Positions 1 through 10,339 of a DNA stretch of 64,000 nt are shown here, piece by piece (the first letter of the stretch is position 1; the number at the start of each line of letters is the position of its first letter). Location of the stretch: the NCBI GenBank assembly GCA_029931535.1, contig JAQPZY010001675.1:3066001-3130000 (forward strand). Direction: 5' to 3'. Source of the stretch: Margaritifera margaritifera (Eukaryota; Mollusca; Bivalvia; Unionida; Margaritiferidae). Below the pieces are notes generated by a model. The model saw only the letters and a program-made list of their open reading frames with translations, ran no database searches and was not told the origin of the DNA. A program made the translations under genes and the position numbers.

Positions 1-268
1 CCTGAAGTACAGTGTATTCTTTTCTTTCCTGAAGTACAGTGTATTCTTTTCTCTCCTGAACTACAGTGTATTCTTTTCTCTCCTGAAGTACATTGTATTC
101 TTTCCTTTCCTGAAGTACAGTGTATTCTTTTCTCTCCTGAAGTACAGTGTATTCTTTTCTCTCCTGAACTACAGTGTATTCTTTTCTCTCCTGAACTACA
201 GTGTATTCTTTTCTCTCCTGAACTACAGTTATTCTTTTCTCTCCTGAACTACAGTGTATTGTTTTCTT
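1..268. repeat. 27-bp minisatellite
   Basis: About nine tandem copies of a 27-bp unit (cctgaactacagtgtattc plus a pyrimidine-rich tail) with few substitutions. The array starts at or before the window edge and stops next to a LINE fragment. No coding potential is seen. Confidence 0.95.
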
Positions 269-282
269 CTTTTGTTAGACTG

Positions 283-871
283 ATTTGTTTGGGGTGATGA
301 TTGACAACAATTTGTAATGGAATAAACATATTCAAGTCATGTGTTATAAAGTCAATTCATGTCTCTGGTTATTAAGCAAGATAAGGCCATATCTATCAGC
401 TAAAACATAGAATAATATATTACAAAAGCTATATACAACCATACCTAGACTACTGTAATGTTACTGGTATTTGGGGGAACATTTTGTTGAAATGCTGAAA
501 ACATCCCAAATTCAGTGAATGATATTAAAATGTTAACAGTAAGTGAATGAATATTTTTGAGAAAGGCTAAACTTATACACAAAGTTTCAAACAATATGCC
601 CCAATTATATCTTAAGGAACTATTTCACGCAAGAAAACAAGGCAACACTCCTCATTTAAGATCAGTTTCAGCTAACCACATTTCCATTCCAAAACCAAAT
701 AAAGAACTCTTTAAGAAAAGTTTTCAATATTCGGGGCTACTAATTTGGAACAGAATCCCAAAGGAAATTATTGAAAGTACAAATATAAATGCATTTAATT
801 ATAAATCTAATTCAATGAATGAAAATTGGAACCTATTTGATTTCACAAATACAATACAACTTACAGTATAA
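283..871 (+). pseudogene. LINE reverse transcriptase C-terminus (broken)
   Basis: Translation gives LFGVMIDNNL, matching the 'LLGV-ID-NL-W--H' block that follows the RT palm in CR1/L2/Jockey-type polymerases. It continues through a region with stops into an open stretch from 557 to 871. That stretch carries 'IPKPNKELFKKSFQYSG' and 'IWNRIPKEI', the conserved C-terminal 'FSYSG---WN-LP' signature of these LINEs. The catalytic YADD region and the endonuclease are absent. In-frame stops and frameshifts between the two blocks show it is dead. The relic is recognised by motifs; the clade (CR1 or L2 group) is inferred. Confidence 0.75.
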
Positions 872-1837
872 ATTCTCAAACCTTCCACTTTGTTGTCTCA
901 TCATTTTTGTACTGTTGTTATGACTCCTGGTCTCAAAAAAATATGTAACAGAAAAAAGTGAAACCAACAATGTAAGTAAAATCAACAAGCAATGACCTAT
1001 TTATTTCCAGACATTTAAAGTGAAAATTCAAAAGACACTTGCAATTTGTGAGTTAAATTCCAAATAATCCTAAATGTCCTAATCACAAGTACAAAATAAT
1101 ACAAAGTTCCGAATGAATTCCAATAGCCTTGAATGTCCTGATGTATCACAAAGATGTAATCCAGAATGTATTTGAATGAGTTCACATAAATCCCCAAATC
1201 ATGTATTAATCCAAAAGTCTGCGAGCACTTTAGTATTTCCAATGAATATTTTAAATAAATAATTCCTCTCAAATTATAACTGATTTCAACAACACAACTA
1301 AAATAGATTCCTTACAGACTGATCTTTTAGAACTGAAATTCTAGAATAGGAATGAATTTGTTACCAAATTCTGCATATAAATACACATGCCTACATGACC
1401 TATGTCACATCACAATATGAGTAATTTTAGTGGAAAAATACTGACCTACCTGACATATGTCACAAAAGTCTAATTGCAAAATGCCAATGAAAATACTGGC
1501 CTACCTGACAAATGTCACAACTTACAAGCATGGACAAAAGTTAAGTATGTATTTTCAAATAACCATACAACTTACAATTATGGACAAAAGTTTAAGTATA
1601 TAAACATCATACATAACACTCTATATATACATTGTACCTAGTGGAGCATGTTCTTAAAAAATTTTCTGTTTATTATGTCCATATATAAATGTAGCTTATT
1701 ATCAATGCTTTTTCTTTTTTTTTTTTTTTTTGAATGTGTGTGCAACTATGTACTATGTATGTAAATATGCATACAATAGAGGGCCACAGGAAGGATTATT
1801 TCCATGCAACTAATTGTGCCACCCTCTTTAAATAAAG

Positions 1838-1878
1838 TTATTATTATTATTATTATTATTATGATTATTATTATTATG

Positions 1879-1922
<44 letters not shown>

Positions 1923-1923
1923 C
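1838..1923. repeat. (ATT)n microsatellite, LINE tail
   Basis: About 28 trinucleotide units with two ATG interruptions, directly after the LINE 3' UTR. It is the element's own tail, probably lengthened by slippage. Confidence 0.95.
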
Positions 1924-1925
1924 AT

Positions 1926-2435
1926 CTGATATGTTTAGATTATATGTGCATTTGATGTTGCCAGATATGCTATCTCTGGGTCAGGTGAGGTCAGTCATTC
2001 AGATTTGTACATGATGTAGCTTGTGCTCTGATAGTTATGATAGGTTATTCCCTCTTAAACATTAATAGTAAACACTAATAGAATGGCATGTATTGTAAGG
2101 AGTAAAAATCATTCATGTCTGAGATATTTTTCTGTGTACAGAAATATAAAACACATTCTAGATGCTTTAGAGGAACACAATATACTTCCTTATAAGTTGA
2201 GAATTTTTCTAAAAGATTTGAATCAGATTGTTAACTAGGTGGTCAGCTTACATGTAAGAAATGACATGCTTTGAATACCCCTAGAGGTATAGTGAATGGT
2301 AATGTGAAACTTCTTGATAACCAGTTCTATTTTATCTATATCAGACTGAAATATTTGAAAATGTGCAACTTGTGAGCATATGCTGTAATTGACTGAGACT
2401 AGAAAGAAGTTTACCAAAAGTTCAGAAATGAATAT
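1926..2435. other. Unassigned AT-rich sequence
   Basis: No ORF, repeat unit or splice-flanked open frame was recognised. It lies between the LINE tail and the mariner terminus. Confidence 0.6.
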
Positions 2436-2469
2436 TCGAGGGTTATTTAAAAAGTTCTGAAAATTAGTG

Positions 2470-3535
2470 CACTTTACAGCAAAGTTCTGTATTAGTGAAC
2501 AGTACAGTCATTGTATCTCCTCAAGGTATTCCCCATATACCTCTGCACACTTTCTCAGTCTGATTATTCAGTTATTTAATGCCATTTTGTGTTCACTTTT
2601 TGGTATGTAGTTCATACACTGGAAAACTGCATTTCCAACCACATGGTGGATTTCAAATCATCTGTCCATCAGCAAATGTTTGATAACGTGATTCAGCTAA
2701 AAATCCCATGGAGCTAAATCAGGGCTGTATGGAGGATGTGGCAAAGTTTGGATGCTGTGCTCCTTCAGGAAGTCTGTCATGATGGCAGATTTATTCATTG
2801 GTGTGTTGTGATTGAGTAGATGGATACTCAGGCACGGGTGTGCTGACAGGTGGGTCGGAAGTGTTAACTTTTGGCAACACTTTGGAGGCATACAAATGTC
2901 CAGTGATGCTAGCAGAGTCAGACATAGGTACCTGGATGACTGGGCCTTTTGCGTCAAAACATAATACATATAAAACTCTCTTGACAGTCTGACTAAGTCA
3001 AGTGATTTGTGATCTCTGCTTGTTTTTTGCTTGTTTTTTTCCAATCCAAACTTTCATTATTTTATCTAGAGTTGGGTTCCAAAAAGTAAATCCATGTTTG
3101 TTCACCTGTGACAATCTCATTCAAATGTCTCTGGTTGCTCTTTACGTATTTGGTGAGCAGCTGTTTTAGTCGATTTCAACCTGTCTGTTTTTGATCAGAC
3201 ATTAACAAATGCAGGACCCATCATGCACAAACCTTTATGAGCTTAAAATGATTCTTCAGTATATTAAAAGTGGCTGATGAATTAATGCCCATGATAATGG
3301 AAATATCCTCCACTATGTATCTAGTATCTTCATCAATTGCCATCTTCAATGAAGCCACTTTCTGCTCACCAATTGTTAACAATGGTCTTGCAAAAGATGG
3401 GTCTTCTTCCTTGGATTCGTGACTGTCTTTAAAACAATATCCTTGGATTCGTGACTGTCTTTAAAACAATAAAACCACATCAAAATTGCATGATATGACA
3501 GAATTACATCTGTAAACTTCATCCAAGTTAGCCTT
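2470..3535 (-). pseudogene. Mariner transposase (DD34D family), inactivated
   Basis: Read on the minus strand, pieces align in the expected order for a mariner transposase. First comes a helix-turn-helix-like part around 3330-3410 with 'IGEQKVASLKMAIDEDTRYI'. A 'VTGEQTWIYF' block near 3090 occupies the place of the usual 'GDETW', so the first catalytic Asp appears as Glu. Last comes 'HPPYSPDLAPWDF' near 2700, the family hallmark holding the third acidic residue. The longest uninterrupted piece is 2697-3044. Stops and frame breaks separate the segments. Family membership is clear from the final motif; loss of function follows from the stops and the altered catalytic residue. Confidence 0.85.
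3409..3472. repeat. 32-bp perfect tandem duplication
   Basis: The unit beginning 'ccttggattcgtgactgtct' occurs twice back to back with no visible difference. It lies inside the mariner pseudogene, so it arose after or during decay of that element. Confidence 0.95.
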
Positions 3536-3599
3536 GATATCAATTGGAGAGTACCCTAAGGGCGCCTGGATTTTACAGCATGCTCTTTTCTGATAAAGC

Positions 3600-3845
3600 A
3601 TAACCTAAAAAACATTCTTACCAAGTTTAAACAAACCTAGCTAAGTCATTCTGGAGAAGAAGTTAGCAAAAGGCCCAAGTGGGCATGATATCACTCACCT
3701 GGCATATAGGGATCAGACCACTAATTCATTTCCCATAGAACCTAATGTTAATATATTAAAAACATAACAATAATTTCTGCATTAGGTTGGCATACAAACC
3801 ACACATGGCTTGGATTGTACAGCATGCTCTTTTCTGAGTAGCAGA
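3600..3845. repeat. Possible remnant of a dispersed mollusc-type repeat
   Basis: Contains 'cattcttaccaagttt', 'tctggagaagaagtt' and 'ctcacctggca', words I associate with long dispersed repeats of bivalves and gastropods. A ~30-bp direct repeat ('ttnacagcatgctctttt') at about 3574 and 3817 brackets it. The assignment is from memory of such repeats. Confidence 0.35.
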
Positions 3846-4883
3846 ATTGTTCTCCTGAATTCCAGGTCTCATTCTTGAAAATTGTTTTCAATATAACGCA
3901 AGATAACCTACATTTTAAAAGGCTCCTTTTTAATTTATGATAAGCTATGGAAATGGAAATGCATGAATGGTGTTATCCTTACTTCAGCTATACATCATTG
4001 GCCATCTGTAACTTTTTGTTGATCATAATACTTTCTGGTCATTAAATTTTCATGAGTTTAGGAAGTCGGAGATAGTTGCAACTTAAATTATTTATGAATC
4101 AATGACAAACCAACCATATTTTATCTATCATCAAAGTTATTACCATAAATATTTTAATGAATTACATGTCCTTGCTAAATTCACATTATTTTATACTTGT
4201 AGAAATTGTATGATTCATAGCACAGAGATTAAATTATCATATACATGTAAACACCTGAATTTTATAGACATGTACTTGGTATTGAGTACAGAAAAAGCCT
4301 GTCTTTGTGGACACCTCCATATTAGGGACATCTGTTAATAACAAACTACTTTGATTAACCCCTTTTTTGAATTTTGTTTTGGTGTTAAAATTCTGTAATG
4401 GACACCTATCTACCAAGAACAGAATTTGTAGGTCCCCTTAAATGCCCATCATAGACATGTTTCATTGTATTGAAAGTTTTTTTTTTTTGTTAGGAAGGGA
4501 TCAATTTAGGTGACTTGCATATATTTTAATTTAAATGTTGAAATATCTGTTACATTGGTTTTAGTACTGGTATCAAAGTTTTTCATTCATTGTTCAAATT
4601 ATCTTTGAAATGTGCTCTGTTTTCACTTTTCAAAATGCAGTGGAACCCAATTACAATGAACCAGAATTTAACATATTTATTAATTTAAAGAAGTACAGAT
4701 TTATTGATTTAAAGAAGTATGGCTTTATTTATTTAAGGAAGTGCAGATTTATTTGCTTTTTTATCCTTGCATATTGTATGGAGGGGTATGTAGTTTTATT
4801 CATCTATTATCCATCTGTCTGGTCTGTCTGTCTGTCACAAAATTTGTTTCTATTTAGACTTTTGAAGCACTGCATGGTTTAAT
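3846..4883. other. Unassigned AT-rich sequence
   Basis: Open frames at 4102-4338 and 4610-4882 have AT-rich composition with no recognisable motif, and I treat them as chance. A short 'tttatttatttaaagaag' repetition occurs near 4680-4740. Confidence 0.55.
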
Positions 4884-5290
4884 TTGGTTTGGTGTTTTAT
4901 AGCACAGCAATACACATACCGTATATACTCGCGTATAATCTAGATCCAAATGCAAAGAACATAGACCCTGATCTACCGTCGCATAATGCGCCAACAGATC
5001 AGGGTCTATGTTATTTGTTTTACTGATTAGTCGTTACAAACTGCATAGACCCAGAACTGCCAGCGCATTATGCAATGGCAGATCTGGGTCTATGCAGTTT
5101 GCAGTTGGTATTCGCTTATACGCAAGTGTATACGGTAGGTTATTTAGTGCTGAGGCATATGGGGTAAAGTGCCTTGCCCAGCAACACACTATAGTAGCCA
5201 ACCTGGGCTAATGCAATAGTAGGATTTGAACCTGCACCCTTTCAGGTGCAAATCTGGCACACTAACCACTGAGCCACCATGTCTCTGGCC
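4884..5290 (-). mobile_element. SINE family B, split by a MITE
   Basis: The minus strand begins with a tRNA-like head (5290-5210) with A-box-like 'tggctcagtggttagtg' and B-box 'ggttcaaatcc'. A central 'tgctgggcaaggcact' block follows, then the 3' end 'agcactaaataacctac...tgctgtgctataaaacacc'. The body stops at 5137 and resumes at 4916; the 217-bp MITE fills the gap. Related copies lie at 16878, 43178, 43940 and 58735. Confidence 0.75.
4919..5135 (+). mobile_element. 217-bp double-hairpin MITE, copy 1
   Basis: Bounded by TA dinucleotides. Terminal inverted repeats of about 24 bp start 'CCGTATATACTCGCGTATAA'. Inside are two successive hairpins, each ~60 bp, whose arms are 'catagaccctgatc' and 'catagacccagatc' types, separated by 'ttactgattagt'. 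There is no coding capacity. It interrupts SINE B, where the unoccupied site carries a single TA, so the target duplication is TA, as for Tc1/mariner-like elements. Confidence 0.85.
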
Positions 5291-5447
5291 TCCATTACTC
5301 GCCTCTGAACGACATGCAGGAGAGCATTAGAGTACACCATACTTGTTCTACATCTCTGAGCCTGTAAAGTGTGAAGGACTGGATTGACTGAACCATGTTT
5401 GGTATATGGTTTAATATCAAGAAGAACCAAGTCTACTTTGATATTCA

Positions 5448-5630
5448 GGAACCATGGTAGCTCAGTTTGTAGAGCATCAGACTCATAATCCAAGGGTTGC
5501 TGGTTTGATACCTTCCCAGGCCAGCCTGGGTCGGCTGCCTCAGTGTGTCCTTGGAAAAGGCACTTAGCTCTCATTTCCTCTCCATGATATAGCCAATAAT
5601 GTGTTTAAAGTGCCATTAAAATCAACAAGA
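5448..5630 (+). mobile_element. SINE family A, tRNA-Met-like head
   Basis: The head carries A-box-like 'tagctcagtttgtagag', an anticodon-loop-like 'actcataatc' (CAT) and B-box-like 'ggtttgatacc', close to an elongator tRNA-Met plan. A body follows with 'ctcagtgtgtccttgg' and 'cacttagctc', ending 'gtgccattaaaa'. Acceptor arms do not pair, so it is a SINE rather than a tRNA gene. Minus-strand copies lie at 20205-20382 and 57775-57957. Confidence 0.75.
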
Positions 5631-5639
5631 AAGAAACTA

Positions 5640-6395
5640 GCTTGACATGACGTTTCAGTTAGAATTTGAATTTTAAGTGTCCCCCCTTGTTTTGACTCAA
5701 AAGTTTGCTCTCGCATCATGATTTTTGTTTCTGCTCAATAACTTTTAGAGAATTAAATGGATTTAGAGTGATCCTTGTATCAAGACAATCAAGATCCTGT
5801 TTAATTTTTTCACTATTTTCTGTAAGAATCAGAGTTACCAGTAAGTTTGCCTTTGCATCTCAAACCAAGTTTTCTCCAAAAATCTTACCTTTTTAGCACG
5901 GGTATCCAACCTGTCTGGACACAAGTTTAGTTTGTGTGAAATCGGATTTGAACAAAATATGTCACTGATCCATAAAAGGTTGTTGTAAATGCGTGTTCCA
6001 CTAATTACCTAATTAAGTAAAAAGGGTTAATTAATCTAGGATTGAGAACATGTCTGGCATTGCTTGAGTTGTAATTTAAATTTTTCTTTGACAAATCATA
6101 GATTTCTACTTCACACTATGTTATGAATTTCTTAATGGAATCAAATGATGCAAATTATTTGCTATAATTGCTCTGGTAAATGTTATGGTAAATTGCATTT
6201 TTAATGTTGAAAAATGACTTCAAAGCAAGATAAATTATTGTGTTTGTTTCCAACTTGGGTTAGAAGAGAGTCTTGACTTAAGAGAAAAAGTGGTATTGGA
6301 CATGAGTCTTTCAGTTTCTGTAGCTAAATGTCTGTTTAAATGACAAGCTTAAAAGTTATGTTGCAATTTGATTTCTTATTGATTTACTTTTTTTT
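5640..6395. other. Unassigned AT-rich sequence
   Basis: Nothing recognisable on either strand; the short ORF at 5705-5896 lacks any motif. Confidence 0.55.
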
Positions 6396-6399
6396 CTTG

Positions 6400-7315
6400 T
6401 GAGCATACAAAAATATTACACACTGCCAATTTACTTTGTTGGTATCCAGATTTTTTTTGTATTTCCTGCAAAGTGTAGGCAATATATTGGTATCACATTT
6501 ATACCAGGGTACAATGTAGTTATTGGTGTTATTGTTGTCAACATCATTTTTTATAACAGGGTAAATGTAGTTGTTGGTGTCATTTTTGTCAACCTTATTA
6601 GGCATCAATGCCAGATTTTCCTTTTTGCACCAATTCTTTGACACTGTTACAAGAACAACCATGAAATTTAATGGCTGCATTTATCTTTGGGAATATTTGT
6701 ATTTCTCACTGCTTCCACAAGTAGGTTACAGTGACCCACTTTTCGCATGCCAGTGGTGGTATCAAGCTCTTGCATTTATTTCCATTTTTCAGACACTGTT
6801 GCATGTTAACTTATGAAACTTTATGGATGCATTGTTATTATGGCATACTTCTCATTGCCTGAAATATAGCCTACAGTGACCTACTTTTCACCTTCCAGTA
6901 GTGACCTAAAGTTTCTGCATTTAAGCTCCATTTCTTCATGTCACTGTTGTATGTACAGTCAGGAGACTTGATGAGTGAATTCATGATAGATATTGCTGAT
7001 CACCATTTAAATAAGTCATTTTGATCTGCCTTTCATGTTCCAGTGCTGATGTTGTATAGGTTTCAGTGTCCGAAGATTTTGCATCAAGCTCCATTTCTCT
7101 TACACTGCTGCATGAACAGTCTGGAAATTTTGTGGGTGCATTTATCTTGAAGAGTAGTGATGGCAAAAGTACAGATAGGTTACATAATCCAATGATTATC
7201 CTCAGTTTTTGCATTAAGTTCCATTTTTCTGACACTGTTGCCCAGGCAGCCATGAATCTTGGTAAGTGTATTCATTTTGAGGGCTTCAGTTCATACTTAT
7301 AAAAATTAGTTGACA
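6400..7315. repeat. Diverged tandem repeats, ~200 bp unit
   Basis: Recurring blocks 'ttctttgacactgttgcat', 'atgaaattttatgggtgcat' and 'cagtgacctacttttc' reappear at roughly 200-bp intervals, with a shorter 'tagttattggtgttattgtt' repetition at 6510-6600. Overlapping ORFs on both strands here come from the repeats. Confidence 0.6.
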
Positions 7316-8402
7316 GTGACAATTTTCTTGCTCTATTGACTATGCAAGGTTTTTTAAACTTATGTTGTGAAGGAGCAGGTGAGACAATGCACTTTGTACA
7401 AATCATTTTACTTTGAAGAATGAATGTGGCAGTTATTTTCTTTATGGCTATTTCATTAAATTATAGATTTACTAATCAAATTATTTTTTTACGTTATGAA
7501 TACATAGAATTTGAAATAATTAAAAGCATCAAAGTTTTCATTCTAAAAAGTATATTTTGTAGAAAACTTTATTGACAGTCAGCAACATTATATAAAGTTC
7601 AGTCAACGTTTCTTTTACTATAAGCACGTCTGAATATATGACCCAATTCCAGAGTGTAGAAACTGGTGTAGGTGTCAGAAACTTCCACTCTTAAAACTAC
7701 CCCAGGAATTATATTGGCATGTCTAAAACTTCTCATGGGAAGAAATAGACAGCTCAGAAACAGTCTGGGCTTGTTGGTCCATGATTGTAGATTAAGTTGA
7801 GTAGAAAATTCTGGACTTGAAATCTTAATCAGATATAAATGTTGAAATATCATTAGCTGGGACCAGGATGGGTCTAATGTTACTTCTCCTATCTATCTTT
7901 AGTGATAAAATATCTCAAACATTGATGAGAGTAGTGGGGAAATATTGGGCTTGTTTTTCCTAGTCTTTTTTTTTTTTTTTTTTTAAATGTTATTGCAACC
8001 AAATATGGTATGTGAGTATGGTATGTGAATTTGCACCTATCTAATCTTACATAATTTTTGTAATAAAATCAATTGATGCTTCACATGAAGTCCTCATGGA
8101 TCAACTTAGAAATTGCTATTTTCAGCATTATAACACTCTAATTCTTGCAAATATTATGCATACTTGAATCACATTTTCACAAAATTTCTATTTAAAAATT
8201 ATCTTTAACAAGTTTGGTGGTGTGCCGAATAAACCTTTTTGCTATATTGTTATGGCCTTGAATAACTTAAATAATGCCATTTTCAGATTTTGAATACTCC
8301 ACAATAATTATGGAAGACAGTGCTTTCAATTTGTAAATATGCTAATTTTTTGGTACGTATTCTCAGATTTCAACAAGAGGTTGTATAAAGCTCTATATCA
8401 TT
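7316..8402. other. Unassigned AT-rich sequence
   Basis: Contains a poly-T run near 7966-7984. The minus ORF at 7599-7853 has no recognised motif. No repeat unit was identified. Confidence 0.55.
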
Positions 8403-8404
8403 TA

Positions 8405-8621
8405 CCGTATATACTCACATATAATCAGATACCAACTGCAAACTGCATAGACCCAGATCTGCTGTTGCATAATGTGCCGGCAGATCTGGGTCTATGCAGT
8501 TTGTAAGAACTAATCAGTAGAACAAACAACATAGATCCTGATCTGCCAGTGCATTATGCGACGGCAGATCAGGATCTATGTTGTTTGTATTTGGACCCAG
8601 TTTATATGCAAGTATATACGG
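8405..8621 (-). mobile_element. 217-bp double-hairpin MITE, copy 2
   Basis: Same length, TA flanks, TIRs and two internal hairpins as copy 1, in the opposite orientation (the 'gacccagatc' hairpin comes first). Confidence 0.9.
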
Positions 8622-8814
8622 TAAATCTCAAGTGAGTTACAATGGGCAGATAAGCAATGCAGAATGTACTTATGGCCCATTATTGACTTGCAGTGTGCCA
8701 ATTTCAGCTTATGATCAGTCAGTTTTTGCAAGGATTGTCAGATTTTAACCAAATGTTGAATGATGCTTCAAATAAATAAAGTTACCAACAAGCTTCCATC
8801 AAATGACAGTCCAT

Positions 8815-9592
8815 ATGATCAAACCCAGTTGGTCAGTTGAGCTTCTCAGGCCTATTGGACCTAATGTCATCCTCATTGCCAGTAGGTTTGTGTTGGTCAG
8901 TTGAGTTTCTCAGGCCTGTTGGACCTAATGTCATCTTCATTGCCAGTAGGTTTGTGTTGGTCAGTTGAGCTTCTCAGGCCTGTTTTACCTAATGTCATCC
9001 TCATTGCCAGTAGGTTTGTGTTGATCAGTTGAGCTTCTCAGGCCTGTTGGACCTAATGTCATCCTCATTGCCAGTAGGTTTGTGTTGATCAGTTGAGCTT
9101 CTCAGGCCTGTTGGACCTAATGTCATCCTCATTGCCAGTAGGTTTGTGTTGATCAGTTGAGCTTCTCAGGCGTATTGGACCTAATGTCATTTTCATTGGC
9201 AGTAGGTTTGTGTTGGCCAGTTGAGCTTCTCAGGCCTGTTGGACCTAATGTCATCTTCATTGCCAGTAGGTTTGTGTTGGTCAGTTGAGCTTCTCAGGCC
9301 TGTTGGACCTAATGTCATCTTCATTGCCAGTAGGTTTGTGTTGATCAGTTGAGCTTCTCAGGCGTATTGGACCTAATGTCATTTTCATTGGCAGTAGGTT
9401 TGTGTTGGTCAGTTGAGCTTCTCAGGCATGTTAGACCTAATGTCATCTTCATTGCCAGTAGGTTTGTGTTGGTCAGTTGAGCTTCTCAGGCCTGTTGGAC
9501 CTAATGTCATCTTCATTGCCAGTAGGTTTGTGTTGGTCAGTTGAGCTTCTCAGGCCTATTGGACCAGTTGTCATCATCATTGCTGGTATGTG
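8815..9592. repeat. 64-bp minisatellite
   Basis: About twelve copies of a 64-bp unit containing 'gtcagttgagcttctcaggc' and 'ctaatgtcatcttcattgcc'. Variants (gtcagttg/gatcagttg, cctgttgg/cgtattgg) recur in blocks, suggesting that multi-unit segments were duplicated. Confidence 0.95.
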
Positions 9593-9639
9593 CAAAGTCC
9601 TGTTCCAGCTGAAATCTTCCTTAGATGTAAAGTTTCAAA

Positions 9640-10145
9640 TTGTGTTGGTTTTGTAATGGAAAGTTCAGGGCAGACCTGAAACCTCCCCATGATGCAAAAA
9701 GTCAGACATTCTTACTGGGAAGGGGAAATTTTAGGCTGGCTCAAAACTTCCCAGTGCATTTTTTTTTCTTTCTGAATGTTCTCAGAGGAAACTTTATATT
9801 TATGGGGAAGTTTTTGTCAGGCCAGAAACTCTCCTTCAGAATTTCTGACTAACAGGGAGGTTTGGGGCTGGATACTAACTTTCCCAGGGAAGGTTCTTAT
9901 AACGGGGATGTTTTGGGATAGTTCTATGGCTGGACATGGATAATCTTAGGGGGATAAACCCATGGGGTTTGTTTTCTATGATTCTCCACATCTGGTACAG
10001 GACTAGTCTTGGAACAACCTTTAATTTCCTAAGGGAAGTTTGTGGGGGAAGTTTGGTACAGGCCAAGAACTTCCCCATGGAGATTTTGGACCCAGATGAA
10101 GAAAAAACTTTTTGACACTTGGCTGACAGGGTATCCATAGCCACA
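9640..10145. repeat. Array of inverted 'ggggaagttt / aaacttcccc' motifs
   Basis: At least five segments start with a ggaa(a/g)ttt-type word, carry a central 'ggccagaaact' or similar, and end with its complement 'aacttcccc'. Spacing is irregular (about 80-110 bp). Each segment can fold back, and both strands show short ORFs as a by-product. Confidence 0.6.
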
Positions 10146-10194
10146 TGTTCATGGTTTTATACAAATTAGGAATGTATAGACATGTAGATCAGTG

Positions 10195-10325
10195 GTGGAT
10201 CCAGAAATATCCTTTGGAGGGGTGTAAACAAGTAGGTGGGATGGGAGCCCTGATTTAGAGCCCAGGAGGCGAAGCCCCCGCAGCTCCTGCATTTTAAGCA
10301 TTCTAGGGCATAATAGGCAAATCTG
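10195..10325. repeat. Possible fragment of a dispersed repeat
   Basis: Contains 'agtggtggatccagaaa', 'ggaggcgaagcccccgcagc' and 'gcattttaagcattctaggg', composition and wording typical of an old dispersed element. No second copy is in this window, so the call is tentative. Confidence 0.3.
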
Positions 10326-10339
10326 AGCATATTACATTA

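Larger units (their letters stand above)
275..1925 (+). mobile_element. 5'-truncated CR1/L2-like LINE, 3' end with ATT tail
   Basis: The C-terminal part of a non-LTR retrotransposon ORF is followed by about 900 bp of AT-rich 3' UTR. It ends in 'ccaccctctttaaataaag' and an (ATT)n tail. A second copy at 17170-17944 shares the coding end, the UTR and the same terminal words, which defines the family. The 5' part is missing, as expected from incomplete target-primed reverse transcription. Confidence 0.8.
2436..3600 (-). mobile_element. Mariner-type DNA transposon, degraded
   Basis: The left edge on + reads inward as 'cgagggttatttaaaaagtt', resembling the 'cgagggnnattnaaaaagt' termini of mariner elements. 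A transposase pseudogene reads away from the other end on the minus strand. No matching inverted terminus was found near 3600, so the 5' end is lost or too decayed. A 32-bp tandem duplication at 3409-3472 sits in the N-terminal coding part. Confidence 0.75.

Noticed and set aside
5448..5530. tRNA-Met-like gene
   Set aside because: The acceptor arms do not pair, and the sequence continues into a body shared with two other copies; it is a SINE head.
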